Positions 43,579 to 52,901 of a stretch of DNA of 64,000 nucleotides are shown here, in pieces; position 1 is the stretch's first letter; every line of letters starts with the position of its first letter. The DNA lies in the NCBI RefSeq assembly GCF_021018745.1, contig NZ_CP063845.1, positions 2,294,001 to 2,358,000 on the forward strand, written 5' to 3'. Origin of the DNA: Gloeobacter morelensis MG652769. GTDB taxonomy: Bacteria; Cyanobacteriota; Cyanobacteriia; Gloeobacterales; Gloeobacteraceae. The notes under the pieces are model-generated. The model saw only the letters and a program-made list of their open reading frames with translations, searched no databases and had not been told where the DNA came from. The translations under genes were made by a program, and so were the position numbers.

Positions 43579-46500
43579 CTATTTGCGCGGTAGGCCCGAG
43601 GAGAGCAGAATGGCCCGACGCAGCTTCAGCTCGTCCGCGTCCGGGCGGCTGAAGTCGATATCCTTGGTAAGCGCCTTCCAGGCCGGGTTGGCCTTCGCCA
43701 CGTACTGGATCGGCACGAAGGTGTAGGGCGTGAAATCGGGGGTGCTGGTGAACATGTCGCGCAGGTCGGTGGCCGCCGCGTCGTACTGGTTGAGCGGGGG
43801 AATGCCCAAGATCAAGTGGGTGGTCTTGAAGATGCTCGCGAGGCTGGTGTGGGTTTTGCTCACGTACTCGCGCTTCACCCAGGGGCTGATGGCCAGGAAA
43901 ATCGTGCGGCTGCCGTCGACGTGATCGAAGCCGTTCTGGGTGTCATCCTCGGTGACGAAGATGACCGTGTCCTTCCAGCAGGGGCTTTTAGAAATCAGCT
44001 CGACGGTGAGGCCCAAGGCGGCGTCGTTGTCTTGCACATAGCGGGTGTAATCCCAGGCGGGGCCGTCCGGGAAGATGTCGTTGGCACCACCGCCGTGGTC
44101 GTTCGGGTAGAACAGGTCCACGTAATCGGGCAATTTGCAGGTGTTGGTCTTGCGATCGACGTACTGGGATTCAAAGACCTGCTTGAAGCGCGCGTAGCGG
44201 TTGAAGCGGGTCGGATCTTCCTGCAGGGGCGCGTCGGGGATCTTGGTGTTGTACTCGGGGAAGAGGTGGTCGCTGTTGTCGCGCACGACCTTTTCCATCG
44301 GCACGTTCACCTGTTGGCGGATGCCGGTGGGCTCGGTGCCAAAATCCGCCGCGACGATCGCAAATTCGTAGCCGTTGCCGAAGTTGACGAAAGATTTGCC
44401 GTTGCGCGCCAGGTGCAAGTAGATCCCGCCGTGCTGGTTGTAATCGTGGGGGTCGGGCGAACCGTTGGCGTCGGTGAAGCCCAGGCGGCCCGGGTAGGGG
44501 CCGAACACCTCCGGGTCGGTGCCCGCGTCGTTGCGCCGCCCGCCGTAGGAAGCCGGCCAGTGGGTCTGCTCGAACTCGGTGGTGTAGGTGTTGGTCAGCC
44601 AGCGGTGACCGTCGGAGGAGACGTTCGGCTCCAGGTAGAAGTTGTCGCTGAAGGCGAAAGCGAGGGCCAGTTCGTGGTGGTTGGGGCTCGCGTTCGCCCC
44701 GAGGGCGTAGCTCGGCTCGCCGTTGACCGGCACCCCTTTGCGGGTCTGGGTGATGTCGCCCAGCAGGAGATCGTGGGTGACATTTTCTTTGTTGAGGAAA
44801 ATGACGTGTTTGATCTGCTTGCTCGCCACGCCGATGCGGCTTGGAATTGGGTTCTCGGTGTCGGTGAGCGGCCGGGACACAAAGCCGTTGTTGACGAGCA
44901 CCCGCTGGGTGTAGCGCTCCAGCTGCGGCCCGGAAGGAACGGCAAACAGATTCACCGTGCCGATCGTGCTCGATTTGGGAGAACCCAGGTTGTCGGGGGG
45001 CGTGTCGTTGTTGGGTCCGGCCCCGCGGCCGTTGGCGCTTGCCACGTAAAGGCTCTTGCCGTCGGCACTGACTTGCACGCTGCTCGGCCACCAGCCGGTC
45101 GGGATATGGCCCATCACCCGGCCGCCGCTGCCTTCGAGGCGCACCATGGCGACGGCGTTGATGCCTGCCTGGGCGACGTAGAGGTACTGATTGTCGGGAC
45201 TAAGGGCCAAGGCCACCGGCTGGATGCCCTTGAGGCGGCGGTCCAATCCCTGCAGTACGCTCAAGTTGATCCGGCTCAGTTCGCGGTAGGTGCGCGGGTC
45301 GAGCACCGAGACGCTGTCGTTGTTGCCGTTGGAGACATAAATGTACGAAGGCGAGATGGCCACCGCATTCGGGTGGCTGCCGCTGTAGGTCTCGATGCCT
45401 TCTTCGAGCTGGCCCACCAGCGGTCCGGGTTTGACCACTTTTTTGAGCACCGGCTCGGTGGGGGTGGACACATCCAGGACATAGACCGAGGAAGATTCCG
45501 GAACGTTCGGGCTGCCGAGTCCGGGGACGGTGTAGGACTGGCTCTGGGGGATGTAGCCGCAGCGGATGCCCCGCGGATCGCGCAGGGTGGGGGGTAAATT
45601 GCGAGGGTCCACCTTGGTGATCTGGATCTGGCGCGAGCGGACGGTCTCCTCGGGATAGCCCGCTCCCGGGTAGCAGAGCGGATAATCTTTGTTGTTGTCG
45701 CCGGTCGGGCTTGCGGGAGCGAGGCTGGTGTACTGGAACACCCCGACGTTGGCCACGAAGAGTGTCTTGTTGTCGGCAGAAAGGGTGATCCCGAAGGGAT
45801 AGCGGCCCACTTTCACCGAGCGCACCACCGCCTCGAAGTTGTTCGGCTCGGTGATCAGTCCTTGATCGTCGGTGCCGGTAGCGATTTTGCTCGTGTCGAC
45901 GACGAAGACCTGGAAGCTGGCTTGATCGACGACATAGAGGTAGCGCCCGTCGCCGCTCAGGGCCATCTGGCCGGGGAAGGTGCCTTTGAAGTAGGGCTGG
46001 GGCTGCAGCTTGGGATCAACCGGCGGGGTGTAGGCGCGCTCGGAGCCGTTCAGGTTCACCGAACCCACGATCTTGGCGGCGGCGGTGTCGCCCACCCAGA
46101 TATTGCCGTTTTCGCCCCCGGCCACGTAGAAGCGGGAGCCGTCCGGGGCAAAAGCCGCCCCGATGAAGGTGGCATCCAGGTCGATGCGGGTCGCCTGGGG
46201 ATTGGCGCTTTTGACGTAGCGAATCAGCGTCACCGAGAAGGGCGTGCTGCCGCTGTTGACGGTGAGTAGCGTGTCGCCGTCGGGGGAGAGCACCATACCG
46301 AAAGGCTTGGGCGCGGTCACGTCCACCTCGATGCCGATGGGCGTGATAAAGCGGCCGTTGGGCAAAACTGCCCCCTGGTAGCCGCCCACGGTGTACTGGC
46401 GCGTGGCGGGCAAGTCGCCCGCCGGGGCGCGATAATACACCGACTGCGAACCGATCGAGGTGGCGACCAGGGCTGTGGAGCCCAGCACGCCCAGCACCAC

Positions 46501-46581
46501 CGCCCCGATGGTGAGTGGGCGCGAGAGGGGCCAGCGCCAACGGGACGATGTTTCTTTGCTATCGAGATTATGGTTATCCAT
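43579..46581 (-). CDS. beta-propeller phosphoesterase, membrane-anchored (second of pair)
   Basis: A 1000-residue protein starting at ATG 46581, eight bases after a GGAGG; an ATG at 46596 is in frame. A hydrophobic segment (about residues 20-45, LTIGAVVLGVLGSTALVATS) anchors or exports it. Residues ~60-600 contain YVTN-like propeller repeats (FGMVLSPDGDTLLTVNSG, LYVVDQASFQVFVVDTSK). The C-terminal part resembles the phosphoesterase/phospholipase C family: KHVIFLNKENVTHDLLLGDI, HHELALAFAFSDNFYLEP, and FVTEDDTQNGFDHVDGSRT. It is about the same size and order as the gene just upstream, so the two are tandem paralogs. A phosphatase or lipase role near phoD is plausible. Confidence 0.85.
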   Translation of the reverse strand: MDNHNLDSKETSSRWRWPLSRPLTIGAVVLGVLGSTALVATSIGSQSVYYRAPAGDLPATRQYTVGGYQGAVLPNGRFITPIGIEVDVTAPKPFGMVLSPDGDTLLTVNSGSTPFSVTLIRYVKSANPQATRIDLDATFIGAAFAPDGSRFYVAGGENGNIWVGDTAAAKIVGSVNLNGSERAYTPPVDPKLQPQPYFKGTFPGQMALSGDGRYLYVVDQASFQVFVVDTSKIATGTDDQGLITEPNNFEAVVRSVKVGRYPFGITLSADNKTLFVANVGVFQYTSLAPASPTGDNNKDYPLCYPGAGYPEETVRSRQIQITKVDPRNLPPTLRDPRGIRCGYIPQSQSYTVPGLGSPNVPESSSVYVLDVSTPTEPVLKKVVKPGPLVGQLEEGIETYSGSHPNAVAISPSYIYVSNGNNDSVSVLDPRTYRELSRINLSVLQGLDRRLKGIQPVALALSPDNQYLYVAQAGINAVAMVRLEGSGGRVMGHIPTGWWPSSVQVSADGKSLYVASANGRGAGPNNDTPPDNLGSPKSSTIGTVNLFAVPSGPQLERYTQRVLVNNGFVSRPLTDTENPIPSRIGVASKQIKHVIFLNKENVTHDLLLGDITQTRKGVPVNGEPSYALGANASPNHHELALAFAFSDNFYLEPNVSSDGHRWLTNTYTTEFEQTHWPASYGGRRNDAGTDPEVFGPYPGRLGFTDANGSPDPHDYNQHGGIYLHLARNGKSFVNFGNGYEFAIVAADFGTEPTGIRQQVNVPMEKVVRDNSDHLFPEYNTKIPDAPLQEDPTRFNRYARFKQVFESQYVDRKTNTCKLPDYVDLFYPNDHGGGANDIFPDGPAWDYTRYVQDNDAALGLTVELISKSPCWKDTVIFVTEDDTQNGFDHVDGSRTIFLAISPWVKREYVSKTHTSLASIFKTTHLILGIPPLNQYDAAATDLRDMFTSTPDFTPYTFVPIQYVAKANPAWKALTKDIDFSRPDADELKLRRAILLSSGLPRK

Positions 46582-46605
46582 CCTGACGGCCTCCATTAAA
46601 GATGA

Positions 46606-46638
46606 GAGACCGCCGGGGCAGGCCGCCCCGGCGGTCTC
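46606..46638 (-). terminator. perfect 13-bp hairpin between the paralogs
   Basis: GAGACCGCCGGGG (46606-46618) pairs with CCCCGGCGGTCTC (46626-46638) around a 7-base loop. It lies 11 bases after the stop of the upstream gene and 24 bases before the start of the downstream gene. On the minus strand TCATCTTTAA follows, so a terminator or an attenuating structure between the two genes is likely. Confidence 0.65.
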
Positions 46639-46649
46639 ACCGAGAACGG

Positions 46650-49600
46650 TTATTTGGGCTGTTTGGCAGTCCAGTTCTTCAGCAACTGGGTGCGGTTGTT
46701 GCGCAGATCCTTGCGGTTGCGCTCCTCGGGGTAGGAGACGCCGGTGCCTTTGACCCCCTGCCACAGCAAACGGTTGAAGGCGACGACATCGAGCTTGTCT
46801 TCGACGGAGAAGTTGAAGCCCTTGGTGGCGTTCACCCACCATTTGCCGTCGTGCAGAGGCTTGACAGCCACGGTCTTGGGGGCCGCCGCATCGGCGCACT
46901 CCGGCACCAGGGCCGGGTCCACCGGCGGGGCGCAGAGGATGCCCGGAATGACCGCTGTGTAGGTGTTGAAGTTGGGCACGCGCGTGAAGACGTCCGCCAT
47001 CGGCCGGGTGTTGGCATCCAGCAGCCCCAGATAGTCAAGGCCCAACAGATCTTCGATCGTGCGCAGGGCGCTCACGGTCGTGTAGTTGGTGCTCACCAGC
47101 GCGCCGCGCTTGGTGTAGGGCGAGATGACGTAGGCTATCGAGCGGTGGCCGTCGACGTGGTCGGGACCGTCCTGGGAGTCGTCCTCGAGCACGACGATGG
47201 CGGTGTCCTTCCAGTAGATCGATTTGGAAACGGCTTCGACGAGCTTGCCCAGGGCGTAGTCGTTGTCGGCCATCTGCGTCTCGGCGGTGTCGAGACCTGC
47301 CACCGCCTGCTGGCCGAAGCTGCCGAAGTGATCGTGCATGATGCGCACGAGTTGCAGATTCGGCAGGTTGTTGTTGGCGACGTAGCCGTCAAATTCGCGC
47401 TTCCACTCTTCGTACAAGAAGATGTCCGAAATCTTCTGGTCGTAGCCGCGGAAGTAGATGTCGGTCTTATCCAGCAAGGCTGGTTTGGTGCCAGGCGCCT
47501 GGGGGATATTCGAGGCGAAGGGGGTGCGCGTAATCGGGATATAGAGCGGGTTGGCCGGGTCGGGTACGGTCGGGTCGTCCTGGGAAGTGCCGTAGTAGGC
47601 GAGATCGATGAAGAAGCCGTAGTTGCGCACGGTCTTGCCCGCCCGCAAAGCCGCATCCCACAGGTAACCACCGATGGCGCCCGGCTCCAGGTCGCCGTCA
47701 CCTTCCGGGGCGTTGGCGTCCTTGGTGCCCGGCAGAATCGAAGAGCTGCCCGAGGGATCGAGAATGCCGGTCACCCGGGTGTTGATCTGGTTGGGCGTCG
47801 GACTCGTCTGGGGCAGGCCGACGCTGATGTTGCGGTTGGTGCCTTCGTAGTCGTAGGTGAGACCGCTAAAATTGGCGTTGCCGTAGAGCACCGACTGGGT
47901 CTTTTCGGTGTAGTCGGTGGTGCGGGCGAAGGTGCTCCAGCTCCAGCCCACGCCGCTCGATTCGCCAGGGTTGTAGAAGTTATCCAGGATGACAAAGTCC
48001 GTGGCGAGTTTGTGGTGGTTGGGCGAAATTGGCTCCGGAAAGAGCGTCAGGCTCGGGTCGCCGTTGCCCACCGGCAGATCCCCCAGCACCTGATCGTAGG
48101 TGCGGTTCTCTTTGACCACGTAGATGACGTGCTTGATCTTGGTGCGCAGGTAGGCCATCAGCGGATCGGGCCGCTGGTTGCCGAAACCGTTATTTTTGTC
48201 GACGCGCGCACTCAGACGTTCCAGACTCGCCGCTCCAGGCACGGGGATGGTCGAGATGCCCGCTTTTTCGAGCGCCCAGTTGTACTCGTTTCTAAATGTC
48301 GTGTTGCTTGCTGCACCCGCTTCAGTGGTGCGGCCGTTGGAGGGGTTGGGGCCGACGTTGTCCTTGGCGTTGACCACGAAGAGCTTGCTGCCGCCCGCCG
48401 CGACGCTCACCGAGTTGGGATACCAGCCGGTCGGGATGCGCCCTTCGACTTTGCCGCTCGCCTGGTCCACCACCGCCACGGCGTTCTCGACACCCAAGGT
48501 GACGTAAAGCTTCTTGCCGTCCGGCGAGAAGGCAATGGCGTTCGGGTTGGAGCCTTTGTATTTGTAGCCGGGGCGCGCGAGCGAAATCGTGCGCACGACA
48601 TTGTTCGTCACCGGATCGATGACTGAGAGGCTGTCGCTGTTGCCGTTCACCACGTACAGCCGGCCCTGGTTGGCGGAAAGAGCCAGTTTGTTGGGCTGGC
48701 CGCCTACGGGGACGCGCGTCACCACTTTGCTGGCCAGGTCCACCGCGAGCACTTCGTCGTCGCGCGTGCTGGTGACGAAGACCTTGGCCGCCGCGCCGCG
48801 CGCGTCGCTGTAGATGGCCACGTCGAAGGGCAGTTCGCCGGTAGCCACCGTACCGCCGGGGATGAAGAATTTGATTTCTTCGAACACCGCGCGGGTGGCC
48901 GTATCGATAATCGAAATCGAGTCGTTCTGGAAGTTGGCCACTACCAGCGTCTGGCCGTCGCGGCTGATGTCGAGGCCCGCCGCCACCGCGCCGGTGGTGA
49001 CGAGTCCGCCGGAGGCGGCGTCCGCCGGGGTGCCCTTGAGGATACCGCCGTCGTAGGTGGGCAGGGGAGCGGTCTGGTTGGAGTTGTGCCCGAGCAGGAT
49101 AAAGGGGGCGTCGGGGACGTACTGGCCGCCGTCAAATTTGTAGACGTAGATGCGGTCGTCGATCCCGGCCGAGACGTAGAAGCGCTTGCCGTCCGGCGCC
49201 CAGACCAGGCCGTTGTACGTATTCGGAAGGTTGATCTGCTGCTTTTTGACCAGCGCGCCGCTGCTCACGTCAAAGACGAACACCCACTCCGCCTGGGGGA
49301 TGGTGACGGTCGAGGCGAGGCCGGTGGTCGGGTCGAGCACCGGGTAGCTGAGCAGTTCACCGGTGGTCTGATCCGAGAAGTACTGGTTGTAGCCGCTGGT
49401 GAGCACCAGCAGGGTCTTGCCATCCGGGCTGAGGGCGGTCTTGACGGCACCCTGGGCGTCGGCGTTGCCGTCGGGGCGCAATCCCGTGCTCAAGCGGGCG
49501 TAGGTCGAACCGGGGGCCGCCGTCGGGGTGACCACCTGGCCTGTAGGAATGATGCTGGCATTGCCGCCGATGTCGCCCACGGGCAAGCTCGTCTGGGCGA

Positions 49601-49676
49601 TCGCCGCCAGCGGCTGCAAGGTGAGGGAAGTTGCGAGCAGAGCGCTCAGCAACAGGCGAGAACGTGTCGAGGTCAT
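46650..49676 (-). CDS. beta-propeller phosphoesterase, exported (first of pair)
   Basis: The 1008-residue protein has a classical signal peptide (LLLSALLATSLTLQPLAAIAQ). Residues ~70-500 hold YVTN-type propeller repeats (VKTALSPDGKTLLVLTSG, LALSANQGRLYVVNGNSDS, IAFSPDGKKLYVTLGVENAV). From ~510 the phosphoesterase domain has HVIYVVKENRTYDQVLGDL, NHHKLATDFVILDNFYNPGE and later VVLEDDSQDGPDHVDGHRS, whose acidic and His residues are likely metal ligands. It lies upstream of its paralog and the hairpin at 46606-46638 separates them. Substrate unknown; it may act on phosphoesters outside the cell. Confidence 0.85.
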   Translation of the reverse strand: MTSTRSRLLLSALLATSLTLQPLAAIAQTSLPVGDIGGNASIIPTGQVVTPTAAPGSTYARLSTGLRPDGNADAQGAVKTALSPDGKTLLVLTSGYNQYFSDQTTGELLSYPVLDPTTGLASTVTIPQAEWVFVFDVSSGALVKKQQINLPNTYNGLVWAPDGKRFYVSAGIDDRIYVYKFDGGQYVPDAPFILLGHNSNQTAPLPTYDGGILKGTPADAASGGLVTTGAVAAGLDISRDGQTLVVANFQNDSISIIDTATRAVFEEIKFFIPGGTVATGELPFDVAIYSDARGAAAKVFVTSTRDDEVLAVDLASKVVTRVPVGGQPNKLALSANQGRLYVVNGNSDSLSVIDPVTNNVVRTISLARPGYKYKGSNPNAIAFSPDGKKLYVTLGVENAVAVVDQASGKVEGRIPTGWYPNSVSVAAGGSKLFVVNAKDNVGPNPSNGRTTEAGAASNTTFRNEYNWALEKAGISTIPVPGAASLERLSARVDKNNGFGNQRPDPLMAYLRTKIKHVIYVVKENRTYDQVLGDLPVGNGDPSLTLFPEPISPNHHKLATDFVILDNFYNPGESSGVGWSWSTFARTTDYTEKTQSVLYGNANFSGLTYDYEGTNRNISVGLPQTSPTPNQINTRVTGILDPSGSSSILPGTKDANAPEGDGDLEPGAIGGYLWDAALRAGKTVRNYGFFIDLAYYGTSQDDPTVPDPANPLYIPITRTPFASNIPQAPGTKPALLDKTDIYFRGYDQKISDIFLYEEWKREFDGYVANNNLPNLQLVRIMHDHFGSFGQQAVAGLDTAETQMADNDYALGKLVEAVSKSIYWKDTAIVVLEDDSQDGPDHVDGHRSIAYVISPYTKRGALVSTNYTTVSALRTIEDLLGLDYLGLLDANTRPMADVFTRVPNFNTYTAVIPGILCAPPVDPALVPECADAAAPKTVAVKPLHDGKWWVNATKGFNFSVEDKLDVVAFNRLLWQGVKGTGVSYPEERNRKDLRNNRTQLLKNWTAKQPK

Positions 49677-49822
49677 GGTGCGCCTTATCCAACCGATAGG
49701 TCGCCCGCATTGTAAGAAGACCAGGTGACAATACCGGAGGCGCAGATTAAGAGCAGGTCAACCCGCGATTAACGCCCGGAGGTTATATTGAGCCCGGTAC
49801 ATTTTTCACCGCTGCCGCCCAA

Positions 49823-51769
49823 ATGAAAACCCGGCTTGGATCGCTATTGCTCGTTCTCATCGCCGTTTTGGCCCCAGCCCCGATGGCCAAAGCCGATATC
49901 GCCCCGAACGAGAATCTTGTCGTCGACGGCATCCCCTCCATATCGGCGAGTCTGGCCGATTCGCTCGCCCGCTACACCGAATTTCGCACCGCCACCCTCG
50001 CAGGCTGGCACCCGAGCCGGCGGGAGATGCTCATCTTGACGCGCTTCGGCGATACCAACCAGGCGCACAGCGTCAAAATGCCGGGCGGCGATCGCAGCCA
50101 GAGGACGTTCTATCCGGACCGCATCCAGGGGGCTTCCTATCCACCCAGGCCGACGGGGGAGTTTTTTGTCTTCGCCAAAGACACCGGTGGCAACGAATTC
50201 AGCCAGCTCTACCGCTACGATCTGGCCGACGGCACCGTGACTTTGCTCACCGACGGCAAGTCGCGCAACACCGGCGCCACCTGGTCGCAGTCGGGCAGAC
50301 AGATAGCCTACACCTCCACCCGGCGCAACGGTAAAGACACCGATATTTATCTGGTCGATCCGCTCAGACCCCTGAGCGACCGCAAACTCGCTGAACTCAC
50401 AGGGGGCGGCTGGGGGGTGATCGACTGGTCGCCCGACGATCAAAAGCTGCTGGTGGCGGAGTACGTCTCGATTAACGAGAGTTATCTGTGGCTCCTTGAC
50501 GCGGCCACCGGCCAGAAGACCTTGATCACCCCCAAAGGCAGGGCAGAAAAAATTGCCTACGGTAGGGCCCAGTTTGCCGCAAACGGCCGGGGCATCTACC
50601 TGACCAGCGACCGCGACTCGGAATTTCAGCGCCTGCAGTATTTGGACCTGGCCACCGCGAAGCCCCAGGTTCTAAGCGGCGGCATTCCCTGGGATATCGA
50701 GAGCTTTGAACTTTCTCCCGACGGCCGTCTACTCGCCTTTGTCGCCAACGAGGACGGTATCGCGAAGCTCCATTTACTAGATACCGCCACCGGCCGGGAG
50801 CGCCCGGTCCCCAAACTGCCCGTGGGCTTGATTGGAACGCTCGAGTGGCGGCCCGGCAGCCGCGAACTGGGGATGACCCTCACCGCCGCCCGCTCGCCCG
50901 CCGATGTCTTCTCCTGGAATGTCGCCACCGGCAAAGTCGATCGCTGGACGACCAGCGAGACCGGCGGCTTGAACACAGCGACGCTTGCCGAACCGGCGCT
51001 GGTGCGCTGGAAAAGCTTTGACGGGCGGTCGATTCCAGGCTTTCTCTACCGGCCCCCGACCCGCTTTAGCGGCAAACGCCCGCTGATTATCAACATCCAC
51101 GGCGGTCCTGAGGCGCAGTTTCGACCCGGCTTTTTGGGCCGCAATAACTATTTTCTCGACGAACTCGGTGCGGCGATGATCTTTCCGAACGTGCGCGGCT
51201 CGTCGGGCTACGGCAAGACCTTTTTGCAGCTCGATAACGGCTTTAAGCGCGAGGATTCGGTCAAAGACATCGGGGCGCTGCTCGATTGGATCGCCACCCA
51301 GCCGGATCTCGATCCTGCGCGGGTGATGGTCACCGGCGGCAGCTACGGCGGCTATATGACCCTGGCGACAACCACCCACTATAACGACCGCATCCGCTGC
51401 GCCCTCGACGTGGTCGGCATCTCCAACTTTGTGACCTTTCTGGAAAAAACCGAGAGCTACCGCCGGGATCTCAGGCGCGCCGAGTACGGCGACGAGCGCG
51501 ACCCGAAGATGCGCGAATTTCTGCTCGCCATCTCCCCCGCCAACAACGCCGCCAAGATTACCAAGCCGCTCTTTGTCGTCCAGGGCCAGAACGATCCGCG
51601 CGTGCCGTTAAACGAATCCGAGCAGATGGTGGCCACGGTCAAGCGCGGCGGCAGCCCTGTCTGGTATCTGATGGCCAAAGACGAAGGCCACGGTTTTGCC
51701 AAAAAGAAAAACGCCGACTTTCAGTTCTACGCGACAGTCACCTTCGTACAAAATTATTTGCTCGACTAA
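49823..51769 (+). CDS. S9-family prolyl oligopeptidase-type peptidase
   Basis: A 648-residue protein with signal peptide (GSLLLVLIAVLAPAPMAKA). Residues ~30-400 form a beta-propeller (YRYDLADGTVTLLTDGKS and IAYTSTRRNGKDTDIYLVDP are propeller turns), and the alpha/beta hydrolase domain follows. The catalytic Ser is in TGGSYGGYM (about residue 507), the Asp in VQGQNDPRVP (about 592) and the His in DEGHGF (about 622), as in S9C acyl-aminoacyl/dipeptidyl peptidases. It would cut short peptides in the periplasm. Upstream promoter region 49677-49822 shows no other gene. Confidence 0.93.
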   Translation: MKTRLGSLLLVLIAVLAPAPMAKADIAPNENLVVDGIPSISASLADSLARYTEFRTATLAGWHPSRREMLILTRFGDTNQAHSVKMPGGDRSQRTFYPDRIQGASYPPRPTGEFFVFAKDTGGNEFSQLYRYDLADGTVTLLTDGKSRNTGATWSQSGRQIAYTSTRRNGKDTDIYLVDPLRPLSDRKLAELTGGGWGVIDWSPDDQKLLVAEYVSINESYLWLLDAATGQKTLITPKGRAEKIAYGRAQFAANGRGIYLTSDRDSEFQRLQYLDLATAKPQVLSGGIPWDIESFELSPDGRLLAFVANEDGIAKLHLLDTATGRERPVPKLPVGLIGTLEWRPGSRELGMTLTAARSPADVFSWNVATGKVDRWTTSETGGLNTATLAEPALVRWKSFDGRSIPGFLYRPPTRFSGKRPLIINIHGGPEAQFRPGFLGRNNYFLDELGAAMIFPNVRGSSGYGKTFLQLDNGFKREDSVKDIGALLDWIATQPDLDPARVMVTGGSYGGYMTLATTTHYNDRIRCALDVVGISNFVTFLEKTESYRRDLRRAEYGDERDPKMREFLLAISPANNAAKITKPLFVVQGQNDPRVPLNESEQMVATVKRGGSPVWYLMAKDEGHGFAKKKNADFQFYATVTFVQNYLLD

Positions 51770-51788
51770 AAAGCAAACAGCAGACACA

Positions 51789-51821
51789 GGCATCGCGTGT
51801 TCAGGTGTACCTGCCGATGCC
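51789..51821. terminator. hairpin between convergent genes
   Basis: GGCATCG (51789-51795) pairs with CGATGCC (51815-51821) and an inner CAGGT / ACCTG pair lies within. It sits between the ends of the S9 peptidase gene and the convergent regulator gene, suggesting a bidirectional terminator, although a T-run is absent. Confidence 0.4.
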
Positions 51822-51871
51822 AGGCACCCAAAACCCACCCAAGCCAAAATTCGCTTTAAGCACAGACAATC

Positions 51872-52540
51872 TTAACCAAACTTAGGCTCGCTCAACAATC
51901 GGTACTCAGCGGCGATGCGCACCAGGCCGGCGGTGTTGCGGCAGCCCAGTTTGCCCATTAACCGGGCGCGGTGCGCATCCACCGTGCGGGGGCTAATGTA
52001 TAGGCGTTTAGCGATTTCGTTGTTGGTCAGTTCCTGGGCGATCAAAATCAAGATCTCGCGCTCGCGAGCCGTCAGGTGGGGGACAGGCCCGCCCGCCCTG
52101 CCGAATTTGTCGGCGCTCTGCTCCTCAGCGACCAGCCGGGTGATCGCCTTACCAAAAACCAGGTAGCCCGAAAGTAACAGACCGACGGCGTTCAGCAGTT
52201 CGTGGCTTTGCATGCTCTTGAGCAGACAGCCGTTGGCCCCGGCATGAAACGCCAGCAGCACCTGCTCTTCATCGTCGGCCACCATCAATATTCGCGCCGA
52301 GGGATCTTTGCTTCTAAGCGAGCGGATGACCTCGACGCCGCACATTTTCGGCAGGACAGCATCGAGCAAAACCAGATCCGGCTTCAACTGGCAAAAAAGC
52401 TGAACAGTCTGCTCGACATTCTCTATTTCATAGACACAAAACCGTTCTTCTATAGAACCTAGAATGGTGCAGAAACCCCGCCGCATGACGGTGTGGCAAT
52501 TCGCAACCAGTATACGAATATCCGTATTGTTTACAAACAC
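51872..52540 (-). CDS. NarL/LuxR-type regulator with degenerate receiver
   Basis: A 222-residue protein from GTG 52540. The receiver domain has RILVANCHTVMRRG where a DDH acidic pair is normal, so both metal-binding Asp are replaced by Asn and Cys. The phospho-acceptor Asp remains (LVLLDAVLPKMCG), the usual Thr is Ala in ILMVADDEE, and the Lys is present in LLKSMQS. The C-terminal HTH is standard: LTAREREILILIAQELTNNEIAKRL and YISPRTVDAHRARLMGKLG. It may act without phosphorylation. No kinase gene is adjacent. Confidence 0.92.
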   Translation of the reverse strand: MFVNNTDIRILVANCHTVMRRGFCTILGSIEERFCVYEIENVEQTVQLFCQLKPDLVLLDAVLPKMCGVEVIRSLRSKDPSARILMVADDEEQVLLAFHAGANGCLLKSMQSHELLNAVGLLLSGYLVFGKAITRLVAEEQSADKFGRAGGPVPHLTAREREILILIAQELTNNEIAKRLYISPRTVDAHRARLMGKLGCRNTAGLVRIAAEYRLLSEPKFG

Positions 52541-52901
52541 GTCCTTCGCACCTTATTGAAATCTACTTTTGTATTTGCTGACGATGGCGCCTACTGTGCA
52601 GCATGCACAGTAGGCGCACCGACGGTGTTCTGCTGTGGGCTATTAAAATTTACGTCTGTCATGGCACCTCGGATGCGATGCCGCGGCTTAGGCCAAATGA
52701 TGAAGTGACTCCGATTCGAAGCGCTCATCGGTCGGCTTCCAGCGTTTTGCTCCCATTGCTACTTGTGTTTCACCTGAAGGTTGGGTGACGGCTCCATTCG
52801 TACATTTTCACTGTCTGAGTGGCCATGCGCTCCGCTGTGTACCACTGGGCAGACTATTAAGATGCAGTCTCAACAATTAGAAAAAGTTGGATCCGCAATC
52901 T
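52541..52901. other. intergenic region with a perfect palindrome
   Basis: The 361 bases between the NarL-type gene start and the cydB stop contain only short unsupported frames. The notable structure is the hairpin at 52587-52617. The sequence is AT-richer than the coding flanks. Confidence 0.6.
52587..52617. promoter_or_regulatory. perfect 13-bp inverted repeat upstream of the NarL-type gene
   Basis: GCGCCTACTGTGC (52587-52599) and GCACAGTAGGCGC (52605-52617) flank the loop AGCAT. It lies 47 bases upstream of the regulator start and about 285 bases beyond cydB. No T-run follows on either strand, so an operator or an RNA structure is as likely as a terminator. Confidence 0.5.

Noticed and set aside
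43816-48626. Plus-strand frames of about 590 and 670 residues opposite the phosphoesterases
   Set aside because: They mirror strong minus-strand genes and have low-complexity Val/Gly/His/Arg composition typical of antisense frames in GC-rich DNA.
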